The position numbers and the translations under genes were made by a program. 64,000 nt of DNA from Adiantum capillus-veneris. Its lineage: Eukaryota > Streptophyta > Polypodiopsida > Polypodiales > Pteridaceae. Where the stretch lies: NCBI GenBank assembly GCA_014529385.2, contig CM043957.1, positions 88,136,381 to 88,200,380 on the forward strand, written 5' to 3'. The notes beneath the pieces were generated by a model. The model was not told the DNA's origin, ran no database searches, and saw nothing but the letters and a program-made list of their open reading frames with translations. Below, piece by piece: positions 10,423 to 20,760 of this stretch. The first letter of the stretch is position 1, and each line of letters begins with the position of its first letter.

Positions 10423-10654
10423 GAAGGACATTTCGGAAGAAGAAGAGCCGGAGATCATCGATGAAGCAGAAGTCATGGCACTGGAGCAAGTGCTGTTGCA
10501 TCGGTTTCGCCATGGCTCAAAGAAGCAAGTCAGACAGTGCTTTTTGAAGTTCAAGGATCGAGGAACCCACGAGGCAGTGTGGGTCGATGAAGAGTTTTTC
10601 AAAGATTATTTCGAATTTGAAGCCATGCATATCGATACCAGTACCTCACTTTAA
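10423..10654 (+). pseudogene. C-terminal chromodomain of family A pol (continuation of 1891-4669)
   Basis: After the duplicated GAAGG the pol frame resumes: TPPK before the insertion joins DISEEEEPEI after it. The segment has the chromodomain pattern LEQVLLHRFRHGSKKQ, FLKFKDRGTHEAVWVDEEF, and ends STSL-stop at 10652. The homologous end of A4 (30309-30627) has the same sequence unbroken by an insertion, which confirms the join. The polypurine tract follows at 10653-10665. Confidence 0.85.
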
Positions 10655-10665
10655 AAAGGAGGGGA

Positions 10666-11754
10666 TGTCACGTGCACATCTAACCCTATGTGCAAATGAC
10701 AAGCTACTACAAGTCGAGGGTTCATGTCATCTTAGGAAGTGTTCTGGCACCTTTGTGAGCCTGTGCGCAGGCCATGCATGTCGAGGCACTTAGAGTAGTT
10801 GCATATCCTCTGGTTGCACACAACATGATCATCAGCATTACAGTCACAGCCATCATGAGCATTTTACAGTGCACAGAACCCATTTTCCCTATTTTAGCCA
10901 TTTTCCACTTATTCTTAATAAGTGACTTTGTTGGGAAACTGGGTAGGGCAAATTTGCTAAGTTAATATAAAAGAAACCTGGGAGTCACTCAATAGAGTAA
11001 AAGAAACCAAGAGAGCACAGGCAGAATCTGCAGCAGGCCCTCTAATGTTTTCTCCTCAGCAAGAACCCCTTCAAGACTTGTGTTTTCTACAAGGATCTTC
11101 AACACTCAACAGCCAACGTTTGCAGATCAGCCTGTCAGCGTTTGCAGGTTAGCAGCAACAGCGTTTTCATATCAGCAACATCAACGTTTTACATAGCTTG
11201 TACCAGCGTTTCTAAAGATCTGCAAATCAGCGTTTTTACACAGCTTTGTACCAGCGCTTTTCAGAGATCTGCAATCAGCGTTTTCAGCAGGCCAAAGCAG
11301 CGTTTTTAGCCAAAGATAGTAGTGTTTCCAGCCCTGCTATAGTAGCATTTCAGCCAGTCAAGTCAGTGTTTTCAACCAATAGTCATCCACTTGTCGTCGC
11401 CCTCATTGTCGCCATCGTCACCGACTTAGACCATCATTGCATCATAGCATCAAGAACTTGCATCGACACCTTTGTACCATATTTGTGCAATCAATAGCAT
11501 AGAATTCTCTCGCCATCGAGAGAGGGGCCCTTGGAGGAGGGTTTGACAACAGTCTGGTGTTGTATTCTTCTCTCTATCTCTCTCTCTCAATCTCAGCACC
11601 TTCATTCATAGTGTTTTCCACTTTGTTTGTGATCATTTGCACTCTCATTAAAGGATGGAAGGCTCTTTCTTCCGAAAGTAAAAGGAACCCTTGAGCACAG
11701 TTCGGAGCACTCATCTCGAGCAAAGTTCAACATTCACTTCCGTTGCACCTCACA
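10666..11754 (+). repeat. 3' LTR of family A element (1089 bp)
   Basis: It starts TGTCACGTGCACATC after the polypurine tract AAAAAGGAGGGGA and ends GTTGCACCTCACA. A TATA box (TATAAAAG) lies at 10966-10973 and the CACTTATTCTTAATAAGTG inverted repeat just upstream. Downstream of the TATA box, about 11110-11320, are at least five CAGCGTTT motifs. The 5' LTR is not in the window. Confidence 0.88.
10966..10973 (+). promoter_or_regulatory. Putative TATA box in the A 3' LTR
   Basis: TATAAAAG lies about 300 bp into the LTR. Solo LTR A5 has the same box at 29413-29420, and other A LTRs have TATATAAG or GTATAAAG at the equivalent place. Transcription would therefore begin shortly after, placing the AGCGTTTT array in the transcribed R/U5 part. 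Confidence 0.55.
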
Positions 11755-11832
11755 TTGTGTGAAGTATTTTAAAGTGATTCTCTCTCGTGTGTCGTACCAG
11801 ATTTGCGACTTGGGGTGCCCAAGCCTGTGACA
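11755..11832 (+). repeat. Remaining 3' end of the 5' LTR of element B (plus)
   Basis: It matches the end of the B 3' LTR at 14050-14126 (TTCTCTCTCGTGT...GCCCAAGCCTGTGACA). The rest of this LTR was displaced leftward by insertion of the A element, whose 3' LTR ends at 11754. Confidence 0.8.
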
Positions 11833-11833
11833 G

Positions 11834-11845
11834 TGGTATCAGAGC
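11834..11845 (+). other. Primer binding site of element B
   Basis: TGGTATCAGAGC lies one base after the LTR end GTGACA. Confidence 0.85.
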
Positions 11846-13627
11846 TTCAAATGTGTGCCTTGCTCAAAGCATAACGGTCCTACCAAAGAGCAGATAGAGC
11901 ACTTGGGCACTTTGGAAATTGTTATTGAAGAATCTTCGTGTCCCAACCCCGGACTTATGAGCCACTCCCACCCTTACTTCATCGTGCATCGGGCGCGCTC
12001 CCGTCTTCATCGCTCTGTCTTAAAGGGCATAAGCCATAAAAAATCCCAAATTACACATGGGTTCTCGTGGAGAATTTGACAGAGATAACACCTCTTGGTG
12101 GGCAGGCAAAGAAAAATGAAATTTGGCATTGGAACTGAAGAAAAGAATGAAGAATATGACAAATTTTTGAAAGGAAAGTTTGCCAGAAGACTTTTAAAAA
12201 TCTCTTCAACGGTTGAGAATTTGGATATGCAACAGAAGGCAAAGTTGATCCTCTCAATAAGCTCTACGCATTGACGCGAACATATTTTATATCCAACAAC
12301 TATGGAAAATTATGGTTTTTGCCATAGTTACTTGGAACGGGAAATCGGAACGGGGAACGGCGAACGACAACATGCATGAAAAGTCATTCCCTGTTTCGGA
12401 TACTCATGTTTAAAACACGGACGGAAAATTGGGATGGGAACGAGGACCTGAAAATGGCCATTCCCTGTACTATGGTTTTTGCAGAAGATTTTAGTATGTG
12501 TGGAATTAATGTTTTTGGAAGCTCTTGGAAACATGGAGCCAAACATCGACTCTCTTGTAACGAGGTGAACCATTTGCTTGAAATTTACCTGTTTTGCAAG
12601 TAAAATTGAGGATGACATGGCAAGGAATTTTCAACGGTAGCTCATGAATAAATACGTCGATTTAGGATAAAAATGATGAATTTTGTTTTGAACTTTGAAT
12701 GATGATGCATGAGGAATGATGAATGATGAATGATGAAAGAAGATTCTAGTACATCAAGATTCCCATATGAATGAGATGATTGGATATTGTGGTGAGCACA
12801 TCAAGAGTTCTTGCGGGATGAGACGGCTACACAGGAATTTAGGTGCATCAACGGATGAGATGACTAGATGATTGAAACATTGTGTTCAGTATGAACTAAG
12901 TGTGTGATTTGTGATTTGTGGACTGCATGTTCAATGAATAATGAATTTTGAAATGGAAATTCGCCAAGATGAATCTGATTTATGTATGAAATTGATGTTT
13001 TCCGGAAGAACTTGCTATTTGTGTGCAGATAACATGTTAAAATCAACAATGAGATGACGATGAATTCAGAGCAATGACAACTCCAGAATAAACCTGATAA
13101 CGATAAGAATCATGAATTTTGAATCATGGTGAATGATTGAATGGAACTGTTGTGAGCGCATTAAGAGTTCCCGAGGGATGAGATGGCCACACTGCTAGAA
13201 CTGAATGATAGAAACACTCTGTTCATTATGAACTCAATGTTTGATTGATGGATTGGAATTTCCTGAAATGATTACTCACACATGACACTGTTTGAGTGCA
13301 GATGGAATGATTGACGAAATGATTGCAGTATTTTGGTCACGAGAAATCTATGGACATGATCGCAATATGGGATTAGTTAATCCGACATCATTGAGGTCCG
13401 GTGAGGATCTAGATGCGATTGCTAAATATGTTGCCACGAATCATGGTCCTAGATCAGAATGGATTCTATGTGATATGATCTGAATGTGATGTGAATGTAC
13501 AAGCGCTTGATTTGTGTCGTCTAGTGCGTTGGTACTTAAAGTCACTGTCTACTGAATTGGTTTATGGTTTATGTCTGATTTTGCAGGCGTAATCGAGGGT
13601 GATTACAATTCTTTCAAGAAGGGGATA
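11846..13627 (+). mobile_element. Internal region of element B (plus), non-coding or heavily decayed
   Basis: The leader (11846-12060) resembles the leader of element D (33900-33965 plus 37618-37710, reverse complement). No gag or pol is readable after it. From about 12650 there are diverged repeats: GAGCACATCAAGAGTT followed by GGGATGAGA...GGC at 12794 recurs at 13155 as GAGCGCATTAAGAGTT, a period of about 361 bp. The 3' end (13290-13627) matches the B' and B1 3' regions and ends in the polypurine tract AAGAAGGGGATA. Confidence 0.65.
12311..12482. mobile_element. Small insertion flanked by a 12-bp direct repeat
   Basis: TATGGTTTTTGC occurs at 12311-12322 and again at 12471-12482, enclosing 148 bp rich in GGAACGG/CATTCCC words. 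Long direct repeats fit a retroposed SINE or an hAT/MITE-like insertion, but no terminal inverted repeat or poly(A) is clear. Confidence 0.35.
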
Positions 13628-14126
13628 TGTCACAAAATGATGACGTGGCACTGCTTGTCTGTGGACAGACAGTACGGATGCTAACACGGACAAGCTGTAT
13701 GGATTTTCCGCGTTATGCGCTGACAGCTGATGACATGGCAGGCTATACGAAATTCCGCAATTAGCGCTCGCTGCTTTTTGGGGCAGATTTTAGACCAGAT
13801 GCTTTTTGGGATTGGTTGCTTTTGAGTTAACTGCTTTTGGGGCATCCCTTGTAAGAATAAATAGACCCTTAGGGGTCTCACTCTGTAGAGCATCTGGACG
13901 CAGAGTGTGAGAGAAGAGGTCCCTTAGGTGTTGTACTTTGCTCAAGCATTAATATAGAAATAAATACCGAAAGGGGCGCCATATTTTGGGGCCAACACGT
14001 GTGGGCACGGAACTTCGCCGGGCCGTGTCGACTCAATTGAACTGTGAATTACGTGTGAAGTATTTCAAAGTGATTCTCTCTCGTGTTGTGCCAGATTTCC
14101 GACTAGGGGTGCCCAAGCCTGTGACA
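13628..14126 (+). repeat. 3' LTR of element B (499 bp)
   Basis: It starts TGTCACAAAATGATG after a polypurine tract and ends CCCAAGCCTGTGACA. The right-hand flank, TTCCC, would be one copy of its target site duplication; the left copy is outside the window. Confidence 0.8.
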
Positions 14127-14303
14127 TTCCCTATGCAGCTATGGTCTTCAGGAGCCACCTTCAGCAAGTGGATTGCTCTCTATTTTGGATGATGGCTCCT
14201 TGCCAGTTCCGGTGCTGGCGTCGGTGTCTCCTCTCTCCCTTCTGTTCCTCCATTGAGCATTAGCCCGACACTTAGCTCTTGTAGTTGTAGTAATGAAAGG
14301 GCA
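14127..14303 (-). mobile_element. Fragment of an outer D-like element (D2): leader and LTR edge
   Basis: About the last 18 bp (from 14286) plus 25344 onward align with the D LTR start at 31189 (TATCACAAGACGGGCACCACG versus TAATGAAAGGGCACTACG). The rest would be the D2 leader on the minus strand, with a weak primer-like CTACAAGAGC. A2 was inserted here (GGGCA duplicated at 14299-14303 and 25339-25343). Confidence 0.45.
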
Positions 14304-15578
14304 TGTTAGGTGCAGCGGAATGAATGTTTGCGCTTTGCTCAAGATGAGTGCTCCGAACTGTGCTCAAGGTTCCTTTTGTTCTTATGGAAGGTAGAGCCTT
14401 CCGTTCTTAATGAGAGAATGCTATGATCACAAACAAAGTGAATGGACACTATGCGTGCAAGTGTATGAGACTGAGAGATAGAGAGAGAAGAGAGATACGA
14501 CACCAGAGATGTAAAACCCTCCTCCAAAGGCCCCACTCTCGTCGGCGAGAGTGGTCTACTTATGATTGCACAATCTGGTATAATGGTGATGCATGAGACT
14601 GATGCAAGTCTAGGCTATGTTGACGATGACGACGGTGATGCATGAGACTGATGCAAGTCTAGGCTATGTTGACGATGACGACGGTGATGACGAAATCGAC
14701 GTAAGGGCTGAAATCTGCAATCTTTCTACTGCTATCCAAAAACGCTATGGCCTGAAATCTGCTGCAGGTCCAAAAACGGTGATTTTTGGGGCTTTTTCTG
14801 TGGGTCTTTGTCGCTGAAATTCTGCAGGTTTAGGGCTAAAAACAGAGGTTCCTAAAGGTTGAAAACTGAGGTTCTCATCGGACTGAATCTGCTACCTTTT
14901 AGGGCTGATCTTGCAGGTACTTCACTGATGAAAACGTTGCATGCTGGATCTGAGGGCTGAGATTTGGACCAAAAATGCTAGAGCTGCTGAAGTCAAAAAC
15001 GCTAGCTTGCCTGTGACTTCTTCTGCTGGCGATGGATGGTGATGCAAAACGCTATTGGCTGAGGTCTTCTTGCGATTGTGTGATGATGCAAAAACGCCAA
15101 CTTGAGATGCTTCTGTCAAAAACGCTAAGGGAGGTCCTTCTTGCTTGGTGGGGGAAACCGCCAAGGTCTTTGTCTTGCTGAGAAGTTGCCTGCTAAGCTT
15201 GGCTCCTGTTGCCTCTTCTGCCGATTAGTGCTAGTCTAGGTTTGCTTATATACAAACTTACTCAATTTGCCCTACCTACTTTCCAACAAAAGTCACTTAA
15301 AAATAGTAAGTGAAAAATGTCAAAAATAGGTAAAATAGGCTAAATTCATTGGAAAATTCCCTTGAAGGATTCTGATGGATTTTGATGGGAATGCTTATGA
15401 TCATGCTGTGTGCAACCAGAGGATATGCATCTACACTAAGTGATTGGGCATGCACGGTCTACGAATAGACTCACAAAAGTGCCAGATCACTTCTAAATCT
15501 AAACTGATTAGACTGACTGAATCCTTGTCATGTTGTAGCTTGTCCACGGACACATAGGGTTGGATGTGTCACGTGACA
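14304..15578 (-). repeat. 3' LTR of A2 (1275 bp)
   Basis: It pairs with 17446-18458 plus 25155-25338. It carries a private tandem duplication of about 54 bp (GTGATGCATGAGACTGATG units at 14586-14690) absent from the 5' LTR. The AGCGTTTT-type array lies at 14730-15170. Confidence 0.85.
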
Positions 15579-15589
15579 TCCCCTCCTTT

Positions 15590-16333
15590 TCAAAGTGAGG
15601 TACTGTTACCTAACTGTATGGCGTCGAGGGAGATCGCCAATAGCATCCGGAATCCTGGAAGTGACTTGAACTTCATAAAGGTCTGCAATGCTTGCTTCTT
15701 TCGGCCGCGCCGAAAGCGACACAAAGGCTTCTGTGGCTCCTTCCATGCTTCAACTTCGTCGAGAGTCATGCGTCTTTCTTCTTCAAGAATCTCCATGGCT
15801 GAAAATTCATGAAACCATTTCCAACAAAAAACCATGAACATACCTATTCCACGTAAAGTGAGTGGAAAAAATCCTGTCTTCCTCAAAGACTGTGCATGCA
15901 ATGTAGATGAACAAAGAGACGGAGTGCTAAACCGTTCACCACATACACGCAAACAATGAGATTGAATCTTGTCTTGCGGATCTAAATCAATCAACTGTGG
16001 CAATTCACAATGGAAATGCCCATGCTTGGTGCTCATTCTTTTATGTGCTCTTTCTACGAATGTGTCATGCCAAGGGAGAGACATGGAATGTGACTTCCTT
16101 GAATGCATACTTTTTAGCTTTTCATGAATAATCCGCATACATTCGTGCTCATTCATGAGTGAAACGTGCTCAACGTACAATATATTATGCCTATGAAAAG
16201 GGATCACATAAAGACTCTGACTAAAATACAAGAAACGATCACGAATGAAACACTCGAACAATGCGTGCGTATGAATCATGTGAACACATAATACTTCCTG
16301 TGAGGGTTCTTTGGACCGAGGTTCGAGAGTCAA
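15590..16333 (-). CDS. ORFX plus chromodomain-like tail of A2
   Basis: This is the most open copy of the unknown ORF (247 aa in frame). It contains HALFECFIRDRFLYFSQ, YVIPFHRHNILYVEH, MNEHECMRIIHEKLK and RFSTPSLCSSTLHAQ, then a hydrophobic stretch (GIGMFMVFCWKWF). The end reads EILEEERRMTLDEVEAW...KKQALQTFMKFK...GNSTSL-stop, matching the end of autonomous A pol (DTSTSL). About 15 residues of the chromodomain (THASEWADEE in A1n) are deleted. A single-base frameshift near 16333 separates it from the upstream ORF; before that the two probably formed one protein of about 550 residues. Confidence 0.55.
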   Translation of the reverse strand: MTLEPRSKEPSQEVLCVHMIHTHALFECFIRDRFLYFSQSLYVIPFHRHNILYVEHVSLMNEHECMRIIHEKLKSMHSRKSHSMSLPWHDTFVERAHKRMSTKHGHFHCELPQLIDLDPQDKIQSHCLRVCGERFSTPSLCSSTLHAQSLRKTGFFPLTLRGIGMFMVFCWKWFHEFSAMEILEEERRMTLDEVEAWKEPQKPLCRFRRGRKKQALQTFMKFKSLPGFRMLLAISLDAIQLGNSTSL

Positions 16334-17247
16334 GATCGGTCTTTGTGATTGATCGAATCTGCAACGAGGTTAGCTTCGCTAGAAAAAGCATCAACTAACA
16401 CATCATCCTTGTGAACAATCACATCATCTTCATGCAAATCATCATGCTTGTGAGAAATCACATCTTGATCATGCAAATCATCATGCTTGTCATTATCATC
16501 CAAATCATCATGCTCATCATTATCATTCAAATCATCATGCTTATCATCATGCAAATCATGTGTGTCATGCTTTGGAGAAGGAGAGACTGAGAGAGTCTCC
16601 GTCTCCTGAATCTCTTGCATCTGTGCCGGCACTTGAGAAAAGAGTCGCAAGAACTCTTGCATGTGTCGCTCGCGCTGTTCTCGTCTTGCCTTTCTTTCTA
16701 CTTTGTCTTCTGCGTGCCTGCGATCCATTTCTGCTTTTATTTCTGTGTGTCTGCGATTCATTTCTGCTATTCTTTCTGCATTTCTTGCTTCGCGTTCTAA
16801 ATTCCTTTCCATAAATATCAACTCCAAAGCCTCCATAGGAGTTAGTGCAATCCTTGACGTAGATGGGGAAGGGGGAGGGTCGGAAAAACCTCTTGGTGGG
16901 GAAAATTCTTCTTCGCCTCTCTCATGCTCATCACCTCCAAGCGAAGTATCCATCCTGCTTTGAGTGATGACCATCCACTGAAGTTGTGGGTTCTTGTGGT
17001 CTTGGGTTCTTAAGTTCACGAGGAACTTGGGTTCTTGAGGGTCTTGGGTTCTTGGGTTCTTGAGGGTCTCGAGGTTCTTGAGGGTTTTCTTTCGGTTGCA
17101 ATCTGTGTTAGAGAAGGATCTTCTCTTCACCCGAGTTCTGCTCTTTTCCGCCGGCACACCCCTTGGCGGCCTTGCGCTCACACCAAGGTTGCTTTTTCCC
17201 CACCTCACGTCGATTGGCCGGCCGCTAAGTGCACGGTCCGCTCTCAA
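16330..17247 (-). CDS. Gag-like N-terminal protein with His/Asp repeats, A2
   Basis: The probable start is the ATG at about 16974 (MVITQSRMD), as in A1n and A3. The preceding in-frame leader is made of QDPQEPKFLVNLRTQD-type units. After an acidic and proline-rich segment comes a charged helix (EREARNAERIAEMNRRH...). The sequence then jumps to QETETLSVSPSPKHDTHDL and a run of HDDLHDND-like units at 16400-16560. The gag core and protease present in A1n are absent between these two points. The protein probably cannot form particles and would rely on another element. Confidence 0.6.
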   Translation of the reverse strand: MRADRALSGRPIDVRWGKSNLGVSARPPRGVPAEKSRTRVKRRSFSNTDCNRKKTLKNLETLKNPRTQDPQEPKFLVNLRTQDHKNPQLQWMVITQSRMDTSLGGDEHERGEEEFSPPRGFSDPPPSPSTSRIALTPMEALELIFMERNLEREARNAERIAEMNRRHTEIKAEMDRRHAEDKVERKARREQRERHMQEFLRLFSQVPAQMQEIQETETLSVSPSPKHDTHDLHDDKHDDLNDNDEHDDLDDNDKHDDLHDQDVISHKHDDLHEDDVIVHKDDVLVDAFSSEANLVADSINHKDRS

Positions 17248-17432
17248 TGAGTGAAAAGAGGTATAAGGGGAGGCTGGACAAGCCCTTCTTTCCTGGGATT
17301 CCTGTCACTCTTCAAAAACACGATTAGGAATCGACACGCTTAAGCGAACTTGGTTCCTGTGACTGCAACAAGCAAAAAAAATTCTTGTGATTCTTGTGGT
17401 TCTTTCCTTGAGTGATACAGAACACTGCCGAA

Positions 17433-17445
17433 GCTCTGATATCAA
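17433..17445 (-). other. Primer binding site of A2 (one mismatch)
   Basis: The minus strand reads TTGATATCAGAGC, versus TTGGTATCAGAGC in A1n and A3. Confidence 0.75.
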
Positions 17446-17605
17446 CGCTAGGTGCAGCGGAATGAATGTTTGCGCTTTGCTCAAGATGAGTGCTCCGAAC
17501 TGTGCTCAAGGTTCCTTTTGTTCTTATGGAAGGTAGAGCCTTCCGTTCTTAATGAGAGAATGCTATGATCACAAACAAAGTGAATGGACACTGTGCGTGC
17601 AAGTG

Positions 17606-17650
<45 letters not shown>

Positions 17651-18458
17651 CGACACCCGAGACGTTGTAAAACCCTCCTCTGAAGGCCCCACTCTCGTCG
17701 GCGAGAGTGGTCTACTTATGATTGCACAATCTAGTACAATGGTGATGCATGAGACTGATGCAAGTCCAGGCTATGTTGACGATGACGACAGTGATGACGA
17801 AATCGACCTAAGGGCTGAAATCTGCAATCTTTCTACTGCTGTCCAAAAACGCTGATTTTTGGGGCTTTTTCTGTGGTCTTTGTCGCTGAAATTCTGCAGG
17901 TTTAGGGCTGAAAACAGAGGTTCCTAAAGGCTGAAAACTGAGGTTCTTACCGAGCTGAATCCGCTACCTTTTAGGGCTGATCTTGCAGGTACTTCACTGA
18001 TGAAAACGCTACATGCTGGATTTGCAAAGGGCTGAGATTTGGACCAAAAACGCTAGAGCTGTTGAAGTCAAAAATGCTAGCTTGCCTGTGACTTCTTCTA
18101 CTGGCGATGGATGGTGATGCAAAATGCTATTGACTGAGGTCTTCTTTCGATTGTGTGGTGATGCAAAAACGCCAGCTTGAGATGCTTCTGTCGAAAACGC
18201 TAAGGGAGGTCCTTCTTGCTTGGTGGGGGAAACCGCCAAGGTATTTGTCTTGCTGAGAAGTTGCCTGCTAAGCTTGGCTCTTGTTGCCTCTTCTGTTGAT
18301 TAGTGCTAGTCTAGGTTTGCTTATATACAAACGTACTCAATTTGCCCTACCTACTTTCCAACAAAAGTCACTTAAAAATAATAAGTGAAAAATGTCAAAA
18401 ATAGGTAAAATAGGCTAAATTCACTGGAAAATTCCCCTGAAGGATTATGATGGGAATG
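17446..18458 (-). repeat. 5' LTR of A2, left part (continues at 25155-25338)
   Basis: The terminal TGT is mutated to CGC. A GA microsatellite of about 40 bp (17608-17648) replaces the short GAGAGATAGAGAGAG tract of the other LTR. B1 interrupts it, with GAATG duplicated at 18454-18458 and 25150-25154. Confidence 0.85.
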
Positions 18459-18774
18459 TGTAACAGACTTGGACACTCCAAGTCAAGAATCAATCGCGAC
18501 AGCACCAAATAACCACTTCAAAACAATTCACAGATCACAATAGATTTGCACTGGCCCGCGGAGTTCCGTGCCTAGAGATATTGGCCCCAAAGACTGGCGC
18601 CCCTTTCGGTATTTCTTTTTGTATTAATCAATTCAAAGTACAAGAGAGTGGGTCGGGATTCATTCTCAGACTCTACGTCCAGATGCTTTGAAAAGTGAGG
18701 CCCTCACCACTAATTTAAAGGTTACAAGGGATGCCCAAAAGCAGAGCCCCAAAAGCTTTAAATCAAAAGCAACT

Positions 18775-18829
<55 letters not shown>

Positions 18830-19046
18830 GAGAGTCAAAACTTGAAAGCAAAAACATTCTCTCTCTCTTTCTCATTGCATAGAGAAAAAGCAAGATTCGC
18901 GTCGCTCATCATTAATTTTTTTTAAAAACAAAATAAATTATAAAAAGCCTCCACGATTTTCAGAAATTAGGGTTTGCAGGAATTTTAGGGTTTTTGGCAG
19001 AAATTAGGGTTTCTGTTGTTCGTAGCCACGTCATCACTTTGTGACA
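18459..19046 (-). repeat. 3' LTR of B1 (588 bp)
   Basis: Plus-strand ends are TGTAACAGACTTGGACAC and CATCACTTTGTGACA. It contains a (CT)n tract at 18778-18826 and three telo-box motifs (TTAGGGTTT) at 18966-19015. Confidence 0.9.
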
Positions 19047-19623
19047 TACCCCCCTCTTGAAAGCATTGTAATCGACCGCGATAACGCCTGCAAAACCGAC
19101 AAAAGCCATAAACCGTCTTAGCAGACACTGACTGTTAGTACCTACGTACTAGGAACACACATCTAGCACATGTACAAAATCGACAGTCACATCACAGGAC
19201 ATCACAGGACATTCAACATTCATTCGGATCTTAGACAATGATTTATTGGCAATGTAGCTAGCAATCACATCTAGGTCCAATCGGGACCTCATCGATGTCC
19301 GATTGACTAACCCCTATTGCAACCATGTCTATTTGAGATCAATCAGACCAAAATGCTGCAATCATTTCGTCTATCAGTTCCTGCACTCACAAGAAGTCAA
19401 GAACAAATCATTATCATAATCAGGAATTCCATTTCTTAAAGTCATCCAACAGAATACTGTCAGCTCTTAGTATCCCTGAAGCTCAAAGAGACATAAGTGA
19501 CTTTAGGATCAAAATCAAGGCCTCTGTTGACAATGGAGCGGAGTAACTCCCCTCTTGTGCATCCCACTGCACCAGATCTTCGGCCAAGCTGAATTTTTGG
19601 GTTCCGTTTTGGAGTAGACTATG

Positions 19624-20055
19624 CTAAACCAAAACATCAAGGTAAAGTTTCACAATCCGAGGAGTATCTGCTAGGTCCTTCTCCTCCATCCACTTCGCAC
19701 CAAATGCAGGAAAGTTCTTGAACTTAACCAAGAACCGCCTTCGGACTTTACCTTTCTTTGTATCGTTATGTGCCAAAATCTGTTCAAGAACAAGGATCTC
19801 CTCGTTTTCTTCCACTTCGGGTTGCTCATCAGGCTCCCCATCATCAGGCACATCACCCTTAACAGGTTTCAAGAGACTCACATGCAATGCATTGTGAATC
19901 CTCCAAGTATCTGGCAGTTTCAATCGGAAGGAGACATCATTTATGTTGTCAGTGATCTGGAAAGGTCCGTAGTATCGCATACTAAGCTTTGGAAAAAGCC
20001 TCTTCTTTCCCTTTTTCTTTCGTAGGCGTGCCTTCTCAAAAGTAAGAGCACCCAA
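19624..20055 (-). CDS. Integrase C-terminus with chromodomain, B1
   Basis: Contains LSMRYYGPFQITDNIND, RIHNALHVSLLKP, the typical gypsy integrase C-terminal (GPY-like) module, then a chromodomain (RRRFLVKFKNFPAFGAKW, EEKDLADTPRIVKLY). The domain would direct insertion to marked chromatin. The frame is open for 143 residues, but the upstream join to the core is broken near 20050. Confidence 0.8.
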   Translation of the reverse strand: MGALTFEKARLRKKKGKKRLFPKLSMRYYGPFQITDNINDVSFRLKLPDTWRIHNALHVSLLKPVKGDVPDDGEPDEQPEVEENEEILVLEQILAHNDTKKGKVRRRFLVKFKNFPAFGAKWMEEKDLADTPRIVKLYLDVLV

Positions 20056-20192
20056 TCATCCTCCTTCAGTTTCAAGTTGCGACGATGGCGATCCGCTGCC
20101 TTTTTCTGTCGTTCTTGAGACTTCTGCAAAGTCTCGCGAACCTTGGCAAAAGCTGTATCCAAATCTCGCGAATATTCATCCGCTTCAAATAT

Positions 20193-20760
20193 CTAATCTT
20201 TCGTGCTCAGGAAGGATGGAACCTTCGTAGCACTTTCAACAATCTCAAATGGCGTCTTCCCCGTCGAAGAGTGTATCTTGTTATTGTAGGCAAATTCCAC
20301 CAAAGGTAAGTTCTTTTCCCATTGAGTCTTCTGATCCGAGATACAAGACTTCAATAAATCTAAAACCACTGAATTGGCAATCTCAGATTGCCCGTCAGTC
20401 TGCAAGTGGAACGATGACGAGAACTGCAACTGCGTGCCAACGTTCTCCCAAATTGCCTTCCAAAACAAACTCATAAATCTGGGGTCTCTGTCGGAGACAA
20501 TCGTCTCAGACGTGCCATGTAATCGGAAAATCATCGTGATCATTCTGTGTTCTCGGGAGATCAAAAATGAAATCCATTTCAATATTTTCCCAGGGGTGGG
20601 TGGGTATGGGTAAAGGTTGTAACAATCCCCGTGCCTTATGCCTGTCAAACTTGACCTTCTGGCATACTGCGCACAAACTCTTCCACATCCTTTTTGAGTC
20701 TCGACCAAAAAAAGGATCTCTCTACCCCTTCATGGTGGTAGCAATGCCGTGGTGACTCGT
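20193..20760 (-). pseudogene. Integrase core of B1, internally deleted
   Basis: The zinc finger end (LCAVCQKVKFDRHKARG) and first catalytic Asp (EMDFIFDLPRTQND) are in one frame. The second Asp (TIVSDRDPRF) and Glu (LQTDGQSEIAN) are in another. Compared with E1, about 40-45 residues between the first and second Asp are missing (join near 20535), so the core cannot fold normally. Confidence 0.8.
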
